Shown here: positions 1 to 7,558 of the stretch, in pieces | Layout of the letters: each line of letters opens with the position of its first letter | Position numbering within the stretch: the stretch's first letter is position 1 | Assembly: GCF_017814975.1 (NCBI RefSeq) | Contig: NZ_JAGIQA010000001.1 | Location: 1 to 64,000 of the forward strand | Source: Cupriavidus consociatus | GTDB taxonomy: Bacteria > Pseudomonadota > Gammaproteobacteria > Burkholderiales > Burkholderiaceae | DNA: 64,000 nucleotides | Reading direction: 5' to 3' | Made by a program: the position numbers and the translations under genes | Notes under the pieces: generated by a model | The model's input: the letters and a program-made list of their open reading frames with translations, nothing else | What the model was told of the DNA's origin: nothing | Databases searched by the model: none

Positions 1-92
1 TGCGCTCGCTGGCCAAGGGTGAAGAGATCACGCAGGACACCTCGACGCTGGAGAACCCGGCGATCCTGGAGCAGCTCAAGCAGGCACAGTAA
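1..92 (+). CDS. 3' end of an unidentified gene (partial)
   Basis: Only the last 29 codons are in the window, ending in TAA at 90-92. The tail is hydrophilic (it ends ...LEQLKQAQ) and shows no recognisable motif, so no function can be given. It is read in the same direction as the symporter that follows, with a probable terminator between them. The frame is supported by G/C-rich third positions and by the stop lying just before the hairpin. Confidence 0.6.
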   Translation, partial: RSLAKGEEITQDTSTLENPAILEQLKQAQ

Positions 93-114
93 CCCTTCTG
101 CCGTGCAACCGACC

Positions 115-151
115 AACCCGCCGCCGCGTTCCCGCGCGCCGGCGGGTTTGT
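115..151 (+). terminator. terminator-like hairpin after the upstream gene
   Basis: AACCCGCCG at 115-123 pairs with CGGCGGGTTT at 140-149, followed by a short T-rich stretch. It separates the truncated upstream gene from the symporter. Confidence 0.6.
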
Positions 152-186
152 TACGATAGCGCCCCACCGACCACGGACCGCCGCCC

Positions 187-2238
187 ATGCCCGATGCCCA
201 GTCGCGCTTCCGCCGCCGGCTGCTGCTGTACTACGGCCTGTTCACGCTAGGGTTGTTTGGCTTTGTCGGCATGATGGGGCTGCTGGAGCGCTCCAACGCC
301 GATGCCTTGTGGCTCGGCTATGTCTTCCTCTTTATCACTATCGCGATCTATGCCTGCATCGGGCTGATCTGCCGCACCTCCGACCTCAACGAGTATTACG
401 TCGCCTCGCGGCGCGTGCCGGCGCTGTTCAACGGCATGGCGATCGCCGCCGACTGGATGAGCGCAGCGTCCTTTATCGGGCTGGCCGGCATCCTGTTCGC
501 ATCGGGCTACGAGGGCCTCGCGTACGTGATGGGCTGGACCGGCGGCTACTGCCTGGTCGCGTTCCTGCTGGCGCCATACCTGCGCAAGTATGGCGGCTAC
601 ACCATCCCCGATTTCCTGGCCGCGCGCTATGGCAACGGCAAGCCCGGCGGCAACCTGCCGGTGCGGGCCATTGCGGTGCTGGCGGCGTCGCTGTGTTCCT
701 TCGTCTACCTGGTCGCGCAGATCCAGGGGGTGGGGCTGGTGGTGACGCGCTTTATCGGCGTGGAATTCGCCGTCGGCATCTTCTTCGGGCTGGCCGGGAT
801 CCTGGTGTGCTCGTTCCTGGGCGGGATGCGCGCGGTCACGTGGACGCAGGTGGCGCAGTACATCATGATGATCGTCGCCTTCCTGGTCACGGTCTCGATG
901 ATCGCGTGGAAGCATCACCAGGAAGCGGTGCCACAGCTCAGCTATGGCACGTTGCTGGCACAGCTCGATGCGCGCGAGCAGGAACTGGAGCGCGAGCCCG
1001 CCGAGCAGGCCGTGCGCGAGTACTACAGGCAGCAGGCCATCCTGCTGCAGGAGCGCATCGCCCGTTTGCCGGAATCCTTCCAGCAGGAGCGCGATACGCT
1101 GGACGCGCGGCTGCAGGACCTGCGCGCGCGCAATGCGCCGCTACGAGAAATCAAGGCGCTGGAACGCGAGCGCCTGGAATTCCCGCGCGATCCCGCCACC
1201 GCGCAGCAGCAGTGGAGCCTGCAGCGCGAAGAGGCGCTTGCGCGCAGCCGGCCTTCGATGTCGTCCACCGAGCCATACCCCGCGGCGTCCGAGCAGGAGC
1301 GCAAGACCAAGCGGCTCAACTTTGTGCTGCTGGTGTTCTGCCTGATGGTCGGCACCGCCAGCCTGCCGCATATCCTGACGCGCCTCTACACGACGCCCTC
1401 CGTCAAGGAGACCCGCAACTCGGTGGCGTGGGCCGTGTTCTGCATCGCGCTGCTGTACGTGTCCGCGCCGACGCTGGCCGCGCTGGTCAAGTACGAGTTC
1501 TTCGAGCACCTGGTCGGCACCTCGTATGCGGAACTGCCGCAATGGGTGGTGCAATGGCGCAAGGTCGATCCGCCGGTATTCGGCATCCGCGACGTCAACG
1601 GCGACGGCATCGTGCAATGGGGCGAGATCCTGCTGCAGCCCGACATGATCGTGCTGGCCGCGCCGGAGATCGCCGGGCTGCCCTATGTCATCTCGGGCCT
1701 GATCGCCGCCGGCGCGCTGGCCGCGGCGCTGTCTACCGCCGATGGCCTGCTGCTCACCATCGCCAACGCGCTGTCGCACGATGTCTTCTATCACATGGTC
1801 GACCGCCAGGCGAGCCACCAGCGCCGCGTCACCACGGCCAAGATCGTGCTGCTGGGCGTTGCCTTGTTCGCTTCATACGTCACATCGCTGCGTCCCGGCA
1901 ACATCCTGTTCCTGGTCGGCGCAGCCTTCTCGCTGGCGGCATCGAGTTTTTTTCCGGTGCTGGTGCTGGGCATCTTCTGGCGCCGCACGACTGCGGCCGG
2001 CGCTGTCGCCGGCATGTCCGCGGGGCTTGGCGTGGCGGTGTACTACATCTTCGTCAACTACCCGTTCTTCACCCGCATGACCGGCATCTTCGGCAACCGC
2101 TGGTTTGGCGTTGACCCGATCGCTTCCGGTGCCTTTGGCGTGCCCGCTGGATTTGCAGTGGCAATCATCGTCAGCCTGCTCACGCCGCGCAACGCGCCGG
2201 TGATCGACAGGCTGGTGACGTATTTGCGCAGGGGGTAG
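187..2238 (+). CDS. sodium:solute symporter (acetate/organic-acid type, VC_2705-like)
   Basis: A 683-residue SSS-family permease, probably importing a small carboxylate with Na+. The N-terminal half carries typical helices and motifs (ADWMSAASFIGLAG near residue 80; FLGGMRAVTWTQ near 216), and the C-terminal half has the helix-rich LSTADGLLLTIANALSHD segment. Two features stand out. A hydrophilic, strongly charged, coiled-coil-like insertion of about 120 residues (roughly 255-375) interrupts the core. A sequence matching the canonical EF-hand loop, DVNGDGIVQWGE, sits at residues 469-480 in a loop. ATG at 187 is the only sensible start. The family assignment is secure; the substrate is inferred. 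Confidence 0.9.
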   Translation: MPDAQSRFRRRLLLYYGLFTLGLFGFVGMMGLLERSNADALWLGYVFLFITIAIYACIGLICRTSDLNEYYVASRRVPALFNGMAIAADWMSAASFIGLAGILFASGYEGLAYVMGWTGGYCLVAFLLAPYLRKYGGYTIPDFLAARYGNGKPGGNLPVRAIAVLAASLCSFVYLVAQIQGVGLVVTRFIGVEFAVGIFFGLAGILVCSFLGGMRAVTWTQVAQYIMMIVAFLVTVSMIAWKHHQEAVPQLSYGTLLAQLDAREQELEREPAEQAVREYYRQQAILLQERIARLPESFQQERDTLDARLQDLRARNAPLREIKALERERLEFPRDPATAQQQWSLQREEALARSRPSMSSTEPYPAASEQERKTKRLNFVLLVFCLMVGTASLPHILTRLYTTPSVKETRNSVAWAVFCIALLYVSAPTLAALVKYEFFEHLVGTSYAELPQWVVQWRKVDPPVFGIRDVNGDGIVQWGEILLQPDMIVLAAPEIAGLPYVISGLIAAGALAAALSTADGLLLTIANALSHDVFYHMVDRQASHQRRVTTAKIVLLGVALFASYVTSLRPGNILFLVGAAFSLAASSFFPVLVLGIFWRRTTAAGAVAGMSAGLGVAVYYIFVNYPFFTRMTGIFGNRWFGVDPIASGAFGVPAGFAVAIIVSLLTPRNAPVIDRLVTYLRRG

Positions 2239-2255
2239 GGCGGTACCGCACGAAC

Positions 2256-2286
2256 TTGTGGATTCGTCGGGCAACTCTGCTATAAT
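2256..2286 (+). promoter_or_regulatory. putative sigma-70 promoter of tRNA-Ser
   Basis: A perfect TATAAT lies at 2281-2286, 12 bases before the tRNA 5' end. The best -35 candidate, TTGTGG (2256-2261), is 19 bases away, which is weak. Confidence 0.45.
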
Positions 2287-2298
2287 CGCGGACTTCCC

Positions 2299-2389
2299 GG
2301 AGAGATGGATGAGTGGTTTAAGTCGCACGCCTGGAAAGCGTGTATAGGTTAATAGCCTATCGGGGGTTCGAATCCCCCTCTCTCCGCCA
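2299..2389 (+). tRNA. tRNA-Ser(GGA)
   Basis: A 91-nt class II tRNA. The acceptor stem GGAGAGA (2299-2305) pairs with TCTCTCC (2379-2385), and CCA is encoded at 2387-2389. The anticodon stem CACGC/GCGTG encloses a loop with GGA, reading UCC/UCU. The long variable arm is typical of tRNA-Ser, and the T-loop GGTTCGAATCC is intact. It reads serine codons in translation and is followed by an intrinsic terminator. Confidence 0.97.
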
Positions 2390-2411
2390 GAACAACATCC
2401 GTATTGATCCG

Positions 2412-2440
2412 AAGCCGTCCAATTGGACGGCTTTTTTGTT
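2412..2440 (+). terminator. intrinsic terminator of tRNA-Ser
   Basis: GCCGTCC (2414-2420), a 4-base AATT loop and GGACGGC (2425-2431) are followed by six T's. This is a compact Rho-independent terminator 23 bases after the tRNA CCA. Confidence 0.9.
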
Positions 2441-2532
2441 TTCTGAGCCGGCCCACTCTTTCTTCGCTGCACGGCTTCTTGTGCTTTTCGCCAACGCTCT
2501 CCGCCGGCATTCATCGCGCCGTAGGACTCCGA

Positions 2533-2646
2533 CAAAGAAAAGCCCTCGGCCAGGGGGCGAGGGCATGAAAGGCTTGAAGAAAGTGGACGAGTCACGGAAA
2601 CGCCCATGACGATGTTCGTGCAAACGCCCGGGGCGCGCATCCCTCT
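2533..2646 (-). ncRNA. candidate small RNA, repeat copy A
   Basis: Minus-strand module of about 114 nt, present in diverged form at 3112-3221 and 4753-4860. Read on the minus strand it begins near GAGGGATGCGCG. It carries an internal stem GGGCG/CGTCC (GGGCG/CGCCC in the other two copies, so the stem survives a base change as a G-U pair). It ends in GCCCTCG/CGAGGGC followed by CTTTTCTTT, an intrinsic terminator. A weak -10 (TGTTTA) lies just upstream. No convincing ORF is shared by the three copies, which favours RNA over protein. Expression is inferred only. Confidence 0.5.
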
Positions 2647-2690
2647 AAACAGATGTGCCGCCAGCTGCGGCAGCGTCCTACGCGCTCTGC

Positions 2691-2754
2691 ATAAAAAAAG
2701 AGCCCGCACATCGGCGGGCTATGGGTAAAAAGCCGAGAGGGGTCAACTCACGAC
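2691..2754 (-). repeat. small-RNA-like module 1, copy A, with minus-strand terminator
   Basis: On the minus strand a 23-nt block (2732-2754; contains GAGTTGACCCCTCTCGG) is followed by the hairpin AGCCCGCC/GGCGGGCT type (2701-2720) and seven T's. The 23-nt block is identical at 4911-4933, while the hairpin loops differ. The single-stranded ACCCCUCUC would be complementary to a Shine-Dalgarno sequence. It may also terminate the small gene at 2848-2997. Confidence 0.5.
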
Positions 2755-2847
2755 CCGGGCATTGTCCGGTAAATGTAAAGACATTTGCATCCCCATTTGG
2801 TGGGGAAACTATTTCCAGCCTCCGTTCCGAAGGGGCGCCGCGGAGCC

Positions 2848-2997
2848 TTATTCGAAGGTGCCGGCCGCTTTGGAAAGCGTCCACCCAAGCCCCAGACACA
2901 ACCCGATCCATGCTGCCGAAATCAAGGCAACGTCATGCCAGTTCATCGTCCGGCGCCCAGGGCGGCGCAACCTGAATGTGTCCCGTGACGAAGGCAT
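2848..2997 (-). CDS. 49-residue single-pass membrane microprotein
   Basis: A short minus-strand reading frame starting ATG at 2997 and stopping TAA at 2848. An AAGGAG-type ribosome-binding site lies about 6 bases upstream of the start (complement of 3004-3009). The protein has an Arg-rich N-terminus (...RLRRPGRRTMNWHD), then one hydrophobic helix (about residues 23-40, VALISAAWIGLCLGLGW), then a short polar tail ending AAGTFE. This gives a positive-inside topology with the N-terminus in the cytoplasm. I recognise no family. The minus-strand terminator of module 1 copy A lies about 130 bases downstream. Too short for usual gene callers. Confidence 0.6.
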   Translation of the reverse strand: MPSSRDTFRLRRPGRRTMNWHDVALISAAWIGLCLGLGWTLSKAAGTFE

Positions 2998-3111
2998 GGC
3001 CGTCTCCTTCGGAAAGCATGGGGAAAGGCTAGGGCAACCCTGCAGGAATTCACGAGCTCAGTTGTAAAGATTTGTTGCGGTGCGGATGGACCACAGCCTC
3101 TTTGCGCCAAC

Positions 3112-3221
3112 CAAAGAAAAAAGCCCTCGGCCAGGGTAGTCGAGGGCTTGAAGTAGTGGTGGGCGAGTCGCGGAACCGCCCGTGACCATGGTCGTACACC
3201 CGCGTGGGTTCGCGCATCCCT
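3112..3221 (-). ncRNA. candidate small RNA, repeat copy B
   Basis: The best-preserved copy of the minus-strand module also found at 2533-2646 and 4753-4860. Its promoter is the clearest: TTGTCG, 17 bases, TATTTA, directly before GAGGGATGCGCG. It has the internal stem GGGCG/CGCCC, the final stem AGCCCTCG/CGAGGGCT, and a TTTTTTCTTT tail. It lies between the microprotein gene and the acyltransferase gene and is antisense to neither. No database search was possible, so a known RNA family cannot be excluded. Confidence 0.55.
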
Positions 3222-3363
3222 CTAAATAGAAGTGTTGTGCCTGGACGACAAGCCCCGTGGCTCGATGCGGCCGTGAAACGTCAACACGTCGCCAACCGCA
3301 CCGAACGCGCATCGCTGTCCCGTCACAGTTACGCCTGTAAACACTTGCTACGAAGAAGGTCAT

Positions 3364-4464
3364 ATGCGTCAGTTCAAACCTTTGACAAGTTTGCGATGGC
3401 TGCTTGCCTTGTGGGTGCTGTGCAGGCACTGGTTCCATCGCTATGGCGCCGAGGGCGCGTACTTCGATCTTGGCTTTACCAGCACGTTCTTTGACCATGG
3501 GTATCTCGGCGTCGACGGTTTTTTTGTCCTGAGCGGCTTTATCCTGGCCTATCAGTACGCCCCCCCGCCCGGAGAGCGGCTGGACTGGCGGGCGTTTATC
3601 GTGGCGCGCATTGCACGGGTCTATCCGGCCTACGTCACGTGCCTGCTGGTCTTTGCGGCAGCGGTCATGCTGCGCGACGTAGTGCTGCATACGGGCGTGG
3701 TCGGAACCACCGATTACACGGCTTCGAAATTCGTATCGGCATTGCTGCTGCTGAGCGCGTGGCGCTATGCCGGGCCCGCCGGGTGGAACGATGTCGGCTG
3801 GTCGGTCAGCGCGGAATGGTTCGCCTATGTCTGGTTTCCGCTGTTCGTGCTCGCGGCGCCGCGCATGAACAAGGCCCGCGTCCTGCTGATGGCGGGGTGC
3901 GCGCTGGCGGTGCTCGCGCTGGTGGAGGCAACCTCGCCCGAGCATCTTTCGCTCAGCGGTGGCATCGCACGGCTGCTTCCGGAGTTCCTGCTCGGGGTGC
4001 TGCTGTGCCGCCTGCGCGAAGCCATGCCGGAATATGACGGCTGCGTGCTCGGTGCCGTCATCTCGCTGCTTGTCTGCGCCATCGCCGTCGGCCTGGCCGT
4101 GGACACCCTGTTCGTCGCCGGCGCGGCCGGGCTGATCTTCTCGCTGTCCTATGAAAAGGACGCGCTGACGCGCGTGCTGTCGGTGGGCGCGCTGGTGTTT
4201 CTGGGAGAGGTGTCGTACTGCCTCTATATCGTGCAGCGGATTCCCCAGTACCTGTTCGCGTTCGTCCGGAGCCGCCTGCCCGACCTGGCCGCCATGCCCG
4301 GCTGGCTGCAGTCGGTGCTCCTGTTGCTCCTCACGTTGGGCGCCGCCATTCTCCTCCACTATCTGGTGGAGAAGCCGATGCGGTCTTGGGTCAATCGCCG
4401 GTTCGGGGCACGGCACCGGCAGGCACGGCCAATGGCCGTTACGCACGCATCCGGCAGCTCATAG
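3364..4464 (+). CDS. acyltransferase 3 family membrane protein
   Basis: A 366-residue integral membrane O-acyltransferase of the OafA/YrhL type, which transfers acetyl or other acyl groups to extracellular or lipid-linked sugars. The N-terminal motif LTSLRWLLALWVLCRHW contains the usual invariant His. GVDGFFVLSGFILAY (about residue 50) and ARIARVYPAYV (about residue 82) are family signatures, and about ten hydrophobic helices follow. The end (VEKPMRSWVNRRF) is also typical. A GAAGAAGG ribosome-binding site precedes ATG 3364. The gene stands alone between repeat copies B and C, with no glycan genes nearby, so the acceptor is unknown. Confidence 0.9.
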   Translation: MRQFKPLTSLRWLLALWVLCRHWFHRYGAEGAYFDLGFTSTFFDHGYLGVDGFFVLSGFILAYQYAPPPGERLDWRAFIVARIARVYPAYVTCLLVFAAAVMLRDVVLHTGVVGTTDYTASKFVSALLLLSAWRYAGPAGWNDVGWSVSAEWFAYVWFPLFVLAAPRMNKARVLLMAGCALAVLALVEATSPEHLSLSGGIARLLPEFLLGVLLCRLREAMPEYDGCVLGAVISLLVCAIAVGLAVDTLFVAGAAGLIFSLSYEKDALTRVLSVGALVFLGEVSYCLYIVQRIPQYLFAFVRSRLPDLAAMPGWLQSVLLLLLTLGAAILLHYLVEKPMRSWVNRRFGARHRQARPMAVTHASGSS

Positions 4465-4752
4465 CCTATGCTGGTGCCCGAGTTGCTGGACGCCATGCCA
4501 GGGCGCAGCGCCTTCTATGCCAAGGCGAGGCGTCTGGCGAGCATCGAGTTGGTGGTGCCGGGCCTGCCCCGCCCCTTTCTTCGGTAGCGCTGAACTCCGG
4601 CCCTTGTTCGGTCAATGTCGCGGGAGACGGCGCTCCCATGCTCCCGGATGCGCAACAGTCCGAAATGCCCGCGTTCGGCTCCTGTGCTGTCGGGCCGGGA
4701 TTCCGGCCGCATTGCCCGCTATGAACGGGCTTTGGCTCACGTCATGACGTCG
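4465..4752. other. intergenic stretch without a recognised gene
   Basis: About 290 bases after the acyltransferase. I find no reading frame with a good start site and family resemblance, and no clear terminator for the acyltransferase. Confidence 0.5.
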
Positions 4753-4860
4753 AAAAGAAAAAGCCCTCGGCCAGGGTAGGCGAGGGCTTCAAGTGGCGTT
4801 GGGCGTGTCGCAGTCCGCCCGGTCTAATCGTCGTCGTTGCCGGCACGGCGCGCATCCCCA
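4753..4860 (-). ncRNA. candidate small RNA, repeat copy C (most diverged)
   Basis: Minus-strand module matching copies at 2533 and 3112: start GGGGATGCGCG, internal stem GGGCG/CGCCC, final stem AGCCCTCG/CGAGGGCT, then TTTTTCTTTT. The middle is more diverged than in copies A and B, and the -10 region (GAATTG) is poor. This copy may be decaying or depend on read-through from module 1 directly upstream. Confidence 0.4.
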
Positions 4861-4871
4861 ATTCTGGTGAT

Positions 4872-4933
4872 GCAAAAAAAAAGCCCGCACGATGGCGGGC
4901 TGCGGGAAATGCCGAGAGGGGTCAACTCACGAC
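4872..4933 (-). repeat. small-RNA-like module 1, copy C, with minus-strand terminator
   Basis: The 23-nt block at 4911-4933 is identical to 2732-2754. It is followed on the minus strand by GCAGCCCGCC/GCGGGCT and a run of nine T's (4874-4882 on plus are A). As in copy A, module 1 lies immediately upstream of module 2 in transcript order, so the two modules form a tandem unit. Confidence 0.5.
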
Positions 4934-5106
4934 ACCTTGATTCTGGGCGGGAAGTGCTGCAGCGAACACCCCCACATGGGTTAATGAGAATCAATGATTC
5001 ACCGGGCAACCTGCGCTATTCGGGATCGACACGATGCAAAATGCGCATAACCTCGCCTTTGGGCCTGTGGAAGAATTGTTTCATTCTCTCCACCGCCTGA
5101 AGCTCC

Positions 5107-5955
5107 ATGACCGACCCCATCGTCTACCTCAATGGTTCCCTGATTCCGCTGTACGAAGCCCGCATCCCGGTCCTGGACCGCGGCTTTATCTTTGGCGATG
5201 GCATCTATGAGGTCATCCCGTACTACGGCGGCAAGCCGTTCCGCGGAGCGCAGCATCTTGCGCGCCTGCACCGCAGCCTGGAGGCGATCGGGATTACCGA
5301 CCCGCACAGCGCCACGCAGTGGCAGGCGCTGATCGACGAAGTGGTCCGCGCCAACGGGATGTCGGACCAGATGATCTATATCCAGGTGACGCGCGGCGTA
5401 GCCCGGCGTGCGCATGCCTTCCCCAAGGAAGTCGTGCCGACCGTGCTGATCATGACCAACCCAATGGCGCTGCCGCCCGCGCACATGCGCGAACAGGGCG
5501 TGGCCTGCGTGACGATGGAGGACCGACGCTGGCTGAATTGCCAGATCAAGTCGACTTCGCTGCTGGGCAACGTGCTGGCAGCGCAGCATGCCGCGGAGCA
5601 CGGCGTGGTCGAGGCGATCCAGTTCCGGGACGGCTGGCTGACCGAAGCCTCATCGTCCAACGTCTGGGTGGTGCGCGATGGCCGCGTTCTGGCGCCGCCC
5701 AAGGACAACCTGATCCTGGAAGGCATCCGCTACGGCTTTATGGAGGAGGTCTGCGCGGCGCTGGAGATTCCGCTGGAAGCGCGCCGGGTCGCCAGGGAGG
5801 ACTTGTTCGCGGCTGACGAAGTGCTGCTGTCGTCGGCAAGCAAGGAACTGCTGCCGGTGGTCACCATCGACGGCCGCACCATCGGCGCCGGCACGCCCGG
5901 ACCGGTCTTTGCGCGGCTCTACGCGGCCTATCAGGCCGAGATCGCGGCGCTTTGA
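5107..5955 (+). CDS. dat: D-amino acid aminotransferase (class IV PLP)
   Basis: 282 residues. A PLP enzyme that interconverts D-alanine and D-glutamate (or other D-amino acids) with 2-oxo acids, supplying peptidoglycan precursors. The N-terminal LDRGFIFGDGIYEVIPYY is the class IV signature. The catalytic Lys lies in NCQIKSTSLLGNV (about residue 148). LTEASSSNVWVV and GIRYGFMEEVC are also family blocks. Length matches bacterial Dat. The start ATG 5107 has only a weak ribosome-binding site. A branched-chain aminotransferase activity is possible but less likely given the best-matching motifs. Confidence 0.88.
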   Translation: MTDPIVYLNGSLIPLYEARIPVLDRGFIFGDGIYEVIPYYGGKPFRGAQHLARLHRSLEAIGITDPHSATQWQALIDEVVRANGMSDQMIYIQVTRGVARRAHAFPKEVVPTVLIMTNPMALPPAHMREQGVACVTMEDRRWLNCQIKSTSLLGNVLAAQHAAEHGVVEAIQFRDGWLTEASSSNVWVVRDGRVLAPPKDNLILEGIRYGFMEEVCAALEIPLEARRVAREDLFAADEVLLSSASKELLPVVTIDGRTIGAGTPGPVFARLYAAYQAEIAAL

Positions 5956-6008
5956 ACCACGCCGGCGCACCGTGATAGGATGCCAGCGCATGCATCGAGG
6001 AGTCAGCC

Positions 6009-6284
6009 ATGGCCAAGCGCGAGCGTGGCCGGCATGCCCTGCAGGACGAGGTCAGCCGGCGCATTCAGCAAATCTATGAAGTCGGCGAGGACGGCGCCAA
6101 GGTCCGGGTGCCCGCCCCGGTGCCGCATGCGCGCGATGCCCGCGGCCGCAACTGGGACATGAGCGGCTTTGGCAACGCAACCGGTTATGAGGCCAGCATC
6201 CGCGCGGTGGTCGACAAGGTGCGCGACGAGTTCGACCTGAATGAGTCACTCGAGAACCGCGCGCCAAATCCATTCGGCGACTGA
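6009..6284 (+). CDS. conserved small soluble protein of unknown function
   Basis: 91 residues with a good GAGGAG ribosome-binding site before ATG 6009. Rich in charged residues with a basic N-terminus (MAKRERGRHALQDEV), no membrane segment and no motif I recognise. The C-terminus NRAPNPFGD is acidic. It is transcribed with dat, 53 bases downstream, and may be co-expressed. Function unknown. Confidence 0.75.
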   Translation: MAKRERGRHALQDEVSRRIQQIYEVGEDGAKVRVPAPVPHARDARGRNWDMSGFGNATGYEASIRAVVDKVRDEFDLNESLENRAPNPFGD

Positions 6285-6292
6285 GGCAAGAC

Positions 6293-7558
6293 TCACAGCA
6301 AAACATCCAGGCGCGGCTCGGCGCTTTGCCAGATGCCGCCTGAGCGCCGCTTGGCGCCATACATGGCGGCATCGGCCGCGTGCAGCAGTGCCTGGCTGGC
6401 CTGCGCGTGGACCGGAAACACGGCCAGGCCGATGCTCACGGACGCTTGCACCGAGGCGCCGTCGGGCAGCGCGATCGGTTCGGTCATGGCTTGCAAGATG
6501 TGTTCGGCGATATCGATGGCGTCGGCCGGCGAGCGCAGGCTTGTGGCCAGCACGGCGAACTCGTCGCCGCCGATGCGCGCCACGGTGTCGCCGTTGCGCA
6601 GGCTGGCACGGATGCGCTGCGACATGGCCGCCAGCACCGCGTCGCCCGAGGCATGCCCGTGCCGGTCGTTGATGTCCTTGAAGCCGTCGCTGTCGAGATA
6701 CAGCACCGCCGCATAGTCATGGTTGGCCGCGGCATGTCGCACCGCATGCTCCAGCGCTTCGACGAAGGCGGCGCGGTTCAGCAGCCCGGTGAGCGCATCA
6801 TGGTTGGCACGGTGGGCGAGGGAGCGGTTTTCGTGCTGCATCTGGTTCTGCCACGTCTGCAGCTCATCGAGCAGCCCGTTGAAGTCGTCGCTGAGCGCGT
6901 TGAGCTCGGCGATGCGCGCCGGCGGCGTGCGTTGCGCGAAGTCTCGTTCGGAGCGCACCGCGTGCGCCACCCGCATCAGGTTGCGCAACGGCTCGACGAT
7001 CTGCACCAGCATGCGGCTGGCCAGGTAATGTGCGCCGACTGCCGTCAGCAACAGGCAGCCAAGCAGCCCCAGCGCTCCTCGCAGCAGAAATTGCAGCAGG
7101 TTGCGGGGATCGCAGCTGACCCGCAGCAGGCCCACCTGCTGTGCCTGGTGCACGATCGGCTGTTCCACCGCGTTCATGCTCAGCCATTCGGCCAGGGTCT
7201 GGCGCAGGCCGGTCAGCTGCGGTTGCCCGGGGCGCTGCCACGCGGCCAGCACGCGGTTGTCGGCGTCGTAGACGGTTGCGCGCGCGATGTCTTCCGACGC
7301 GGCGATGACGGCCAGCGTCTCACCGGTGGCCACCTGGTCGCGGAACACCACAGGCGCTTCCAGCGTATACGCGATCGAGCGTGCCACCAGCCGCAGGTTG
7401 TGGTCAGCATAGACGCGCAATGCGGTGACGCCGATCGTCGTCAGCAGCAGGCCGGCGGTAAACACGGCGATCAGCGCCACACCCAGGTGAATGCGGCCCA
7501 GCACGCTGTAAAGCGTGGGACGCGGTGCGGCGGCCGGTCCGGGCTGGCGCGGGCTCAT
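6293..7558 (-). CDS. yfiN: YfiN/TpbB-like membrane diguanylate cyclase
   Basis: 421 residues. It makes cyclic di-GMP from two GTP. An N-terminal helix (about residues 20-45) and a second helix (about 165-190) bracket a periplasmic domain. HAMP follows, then a GGDEF domain (HDALTGLLNRAAF to the end) with an intact GGDEF active site. An RxxD inhibitory site (RNGD) sits exactly five residues upstream. The start was set at ATG 7558, overlapping the TGA of the yfiR-like gene as ATGA; longer frames run into that gene. Coupling with YfiR means the periplasmic partner probably restrains the cyclase. Confidence 0.85.
   Translation of the reverse strand: MSPRQPGPAAAPRPTLYSVLGRIHLGVALIAVFTAGLLLTTIGVTALRVYADHNLRLVARSIAYTLEAPVVFRDQVATGETLAVIAASEDIARATVYDADNRVLAAWQRPGQPQLTGLRQTLAEWLSMNAVEQPIVHQAQQVGLLRVSCDPRNLLQFLLRGALGLLGCLLLTAVGAHYLASRMLVQIVEPLRNLMRVAHAVRSERDFAQRTPPARIAELNALSDDFNGLLDELQTWQNQMQHENRSLAHRANHDALTGLLNRAAFVEALEHAVRHAAANHDYAAVLYLDSDGFKDINDRHGHASGDAVLAAMSQRIRASLRNGDTVARIGGDEFAVLATSLRSPADAIDIAEHILQAMTEPIALPDGASVQASVSIGLAVFPVHAQASQALLHAADAAMYGAKRRSGGIWQSAEPRLDVLL

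Noticed and set aside
3058..4446. 462-codon minus-strand frame across the acyltransferase gene
   Set aside because: The plus-strand acyltransferase has clear helices and motifs; the minus frame only shares the small-RNA module by reading through it.
4981..4997. Fur-like sequence TGAGAATCAATGATTCA before dat
   Set aside because: Only a partial match to the Fur consensus; dat has no known iron link and no clear promoter overlaps.
4824..5009. Minus-strand 61-codon frame (contains RELTPLG) in repeat copy C
   Set aside because: A similar RELTPLG string in copy A comes from the 23-nt conserved block, but the flanking frames differ and a terminator lies inside, so the conservation is at RNA/DNA level.
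2390..5106. Genomic island inserted at tRNA-Ser
   Set aside because: No integrase, no duplicated tRNA 3' end and no sharp base-composition change were seen, so only a variable gene-poor patch is supported.
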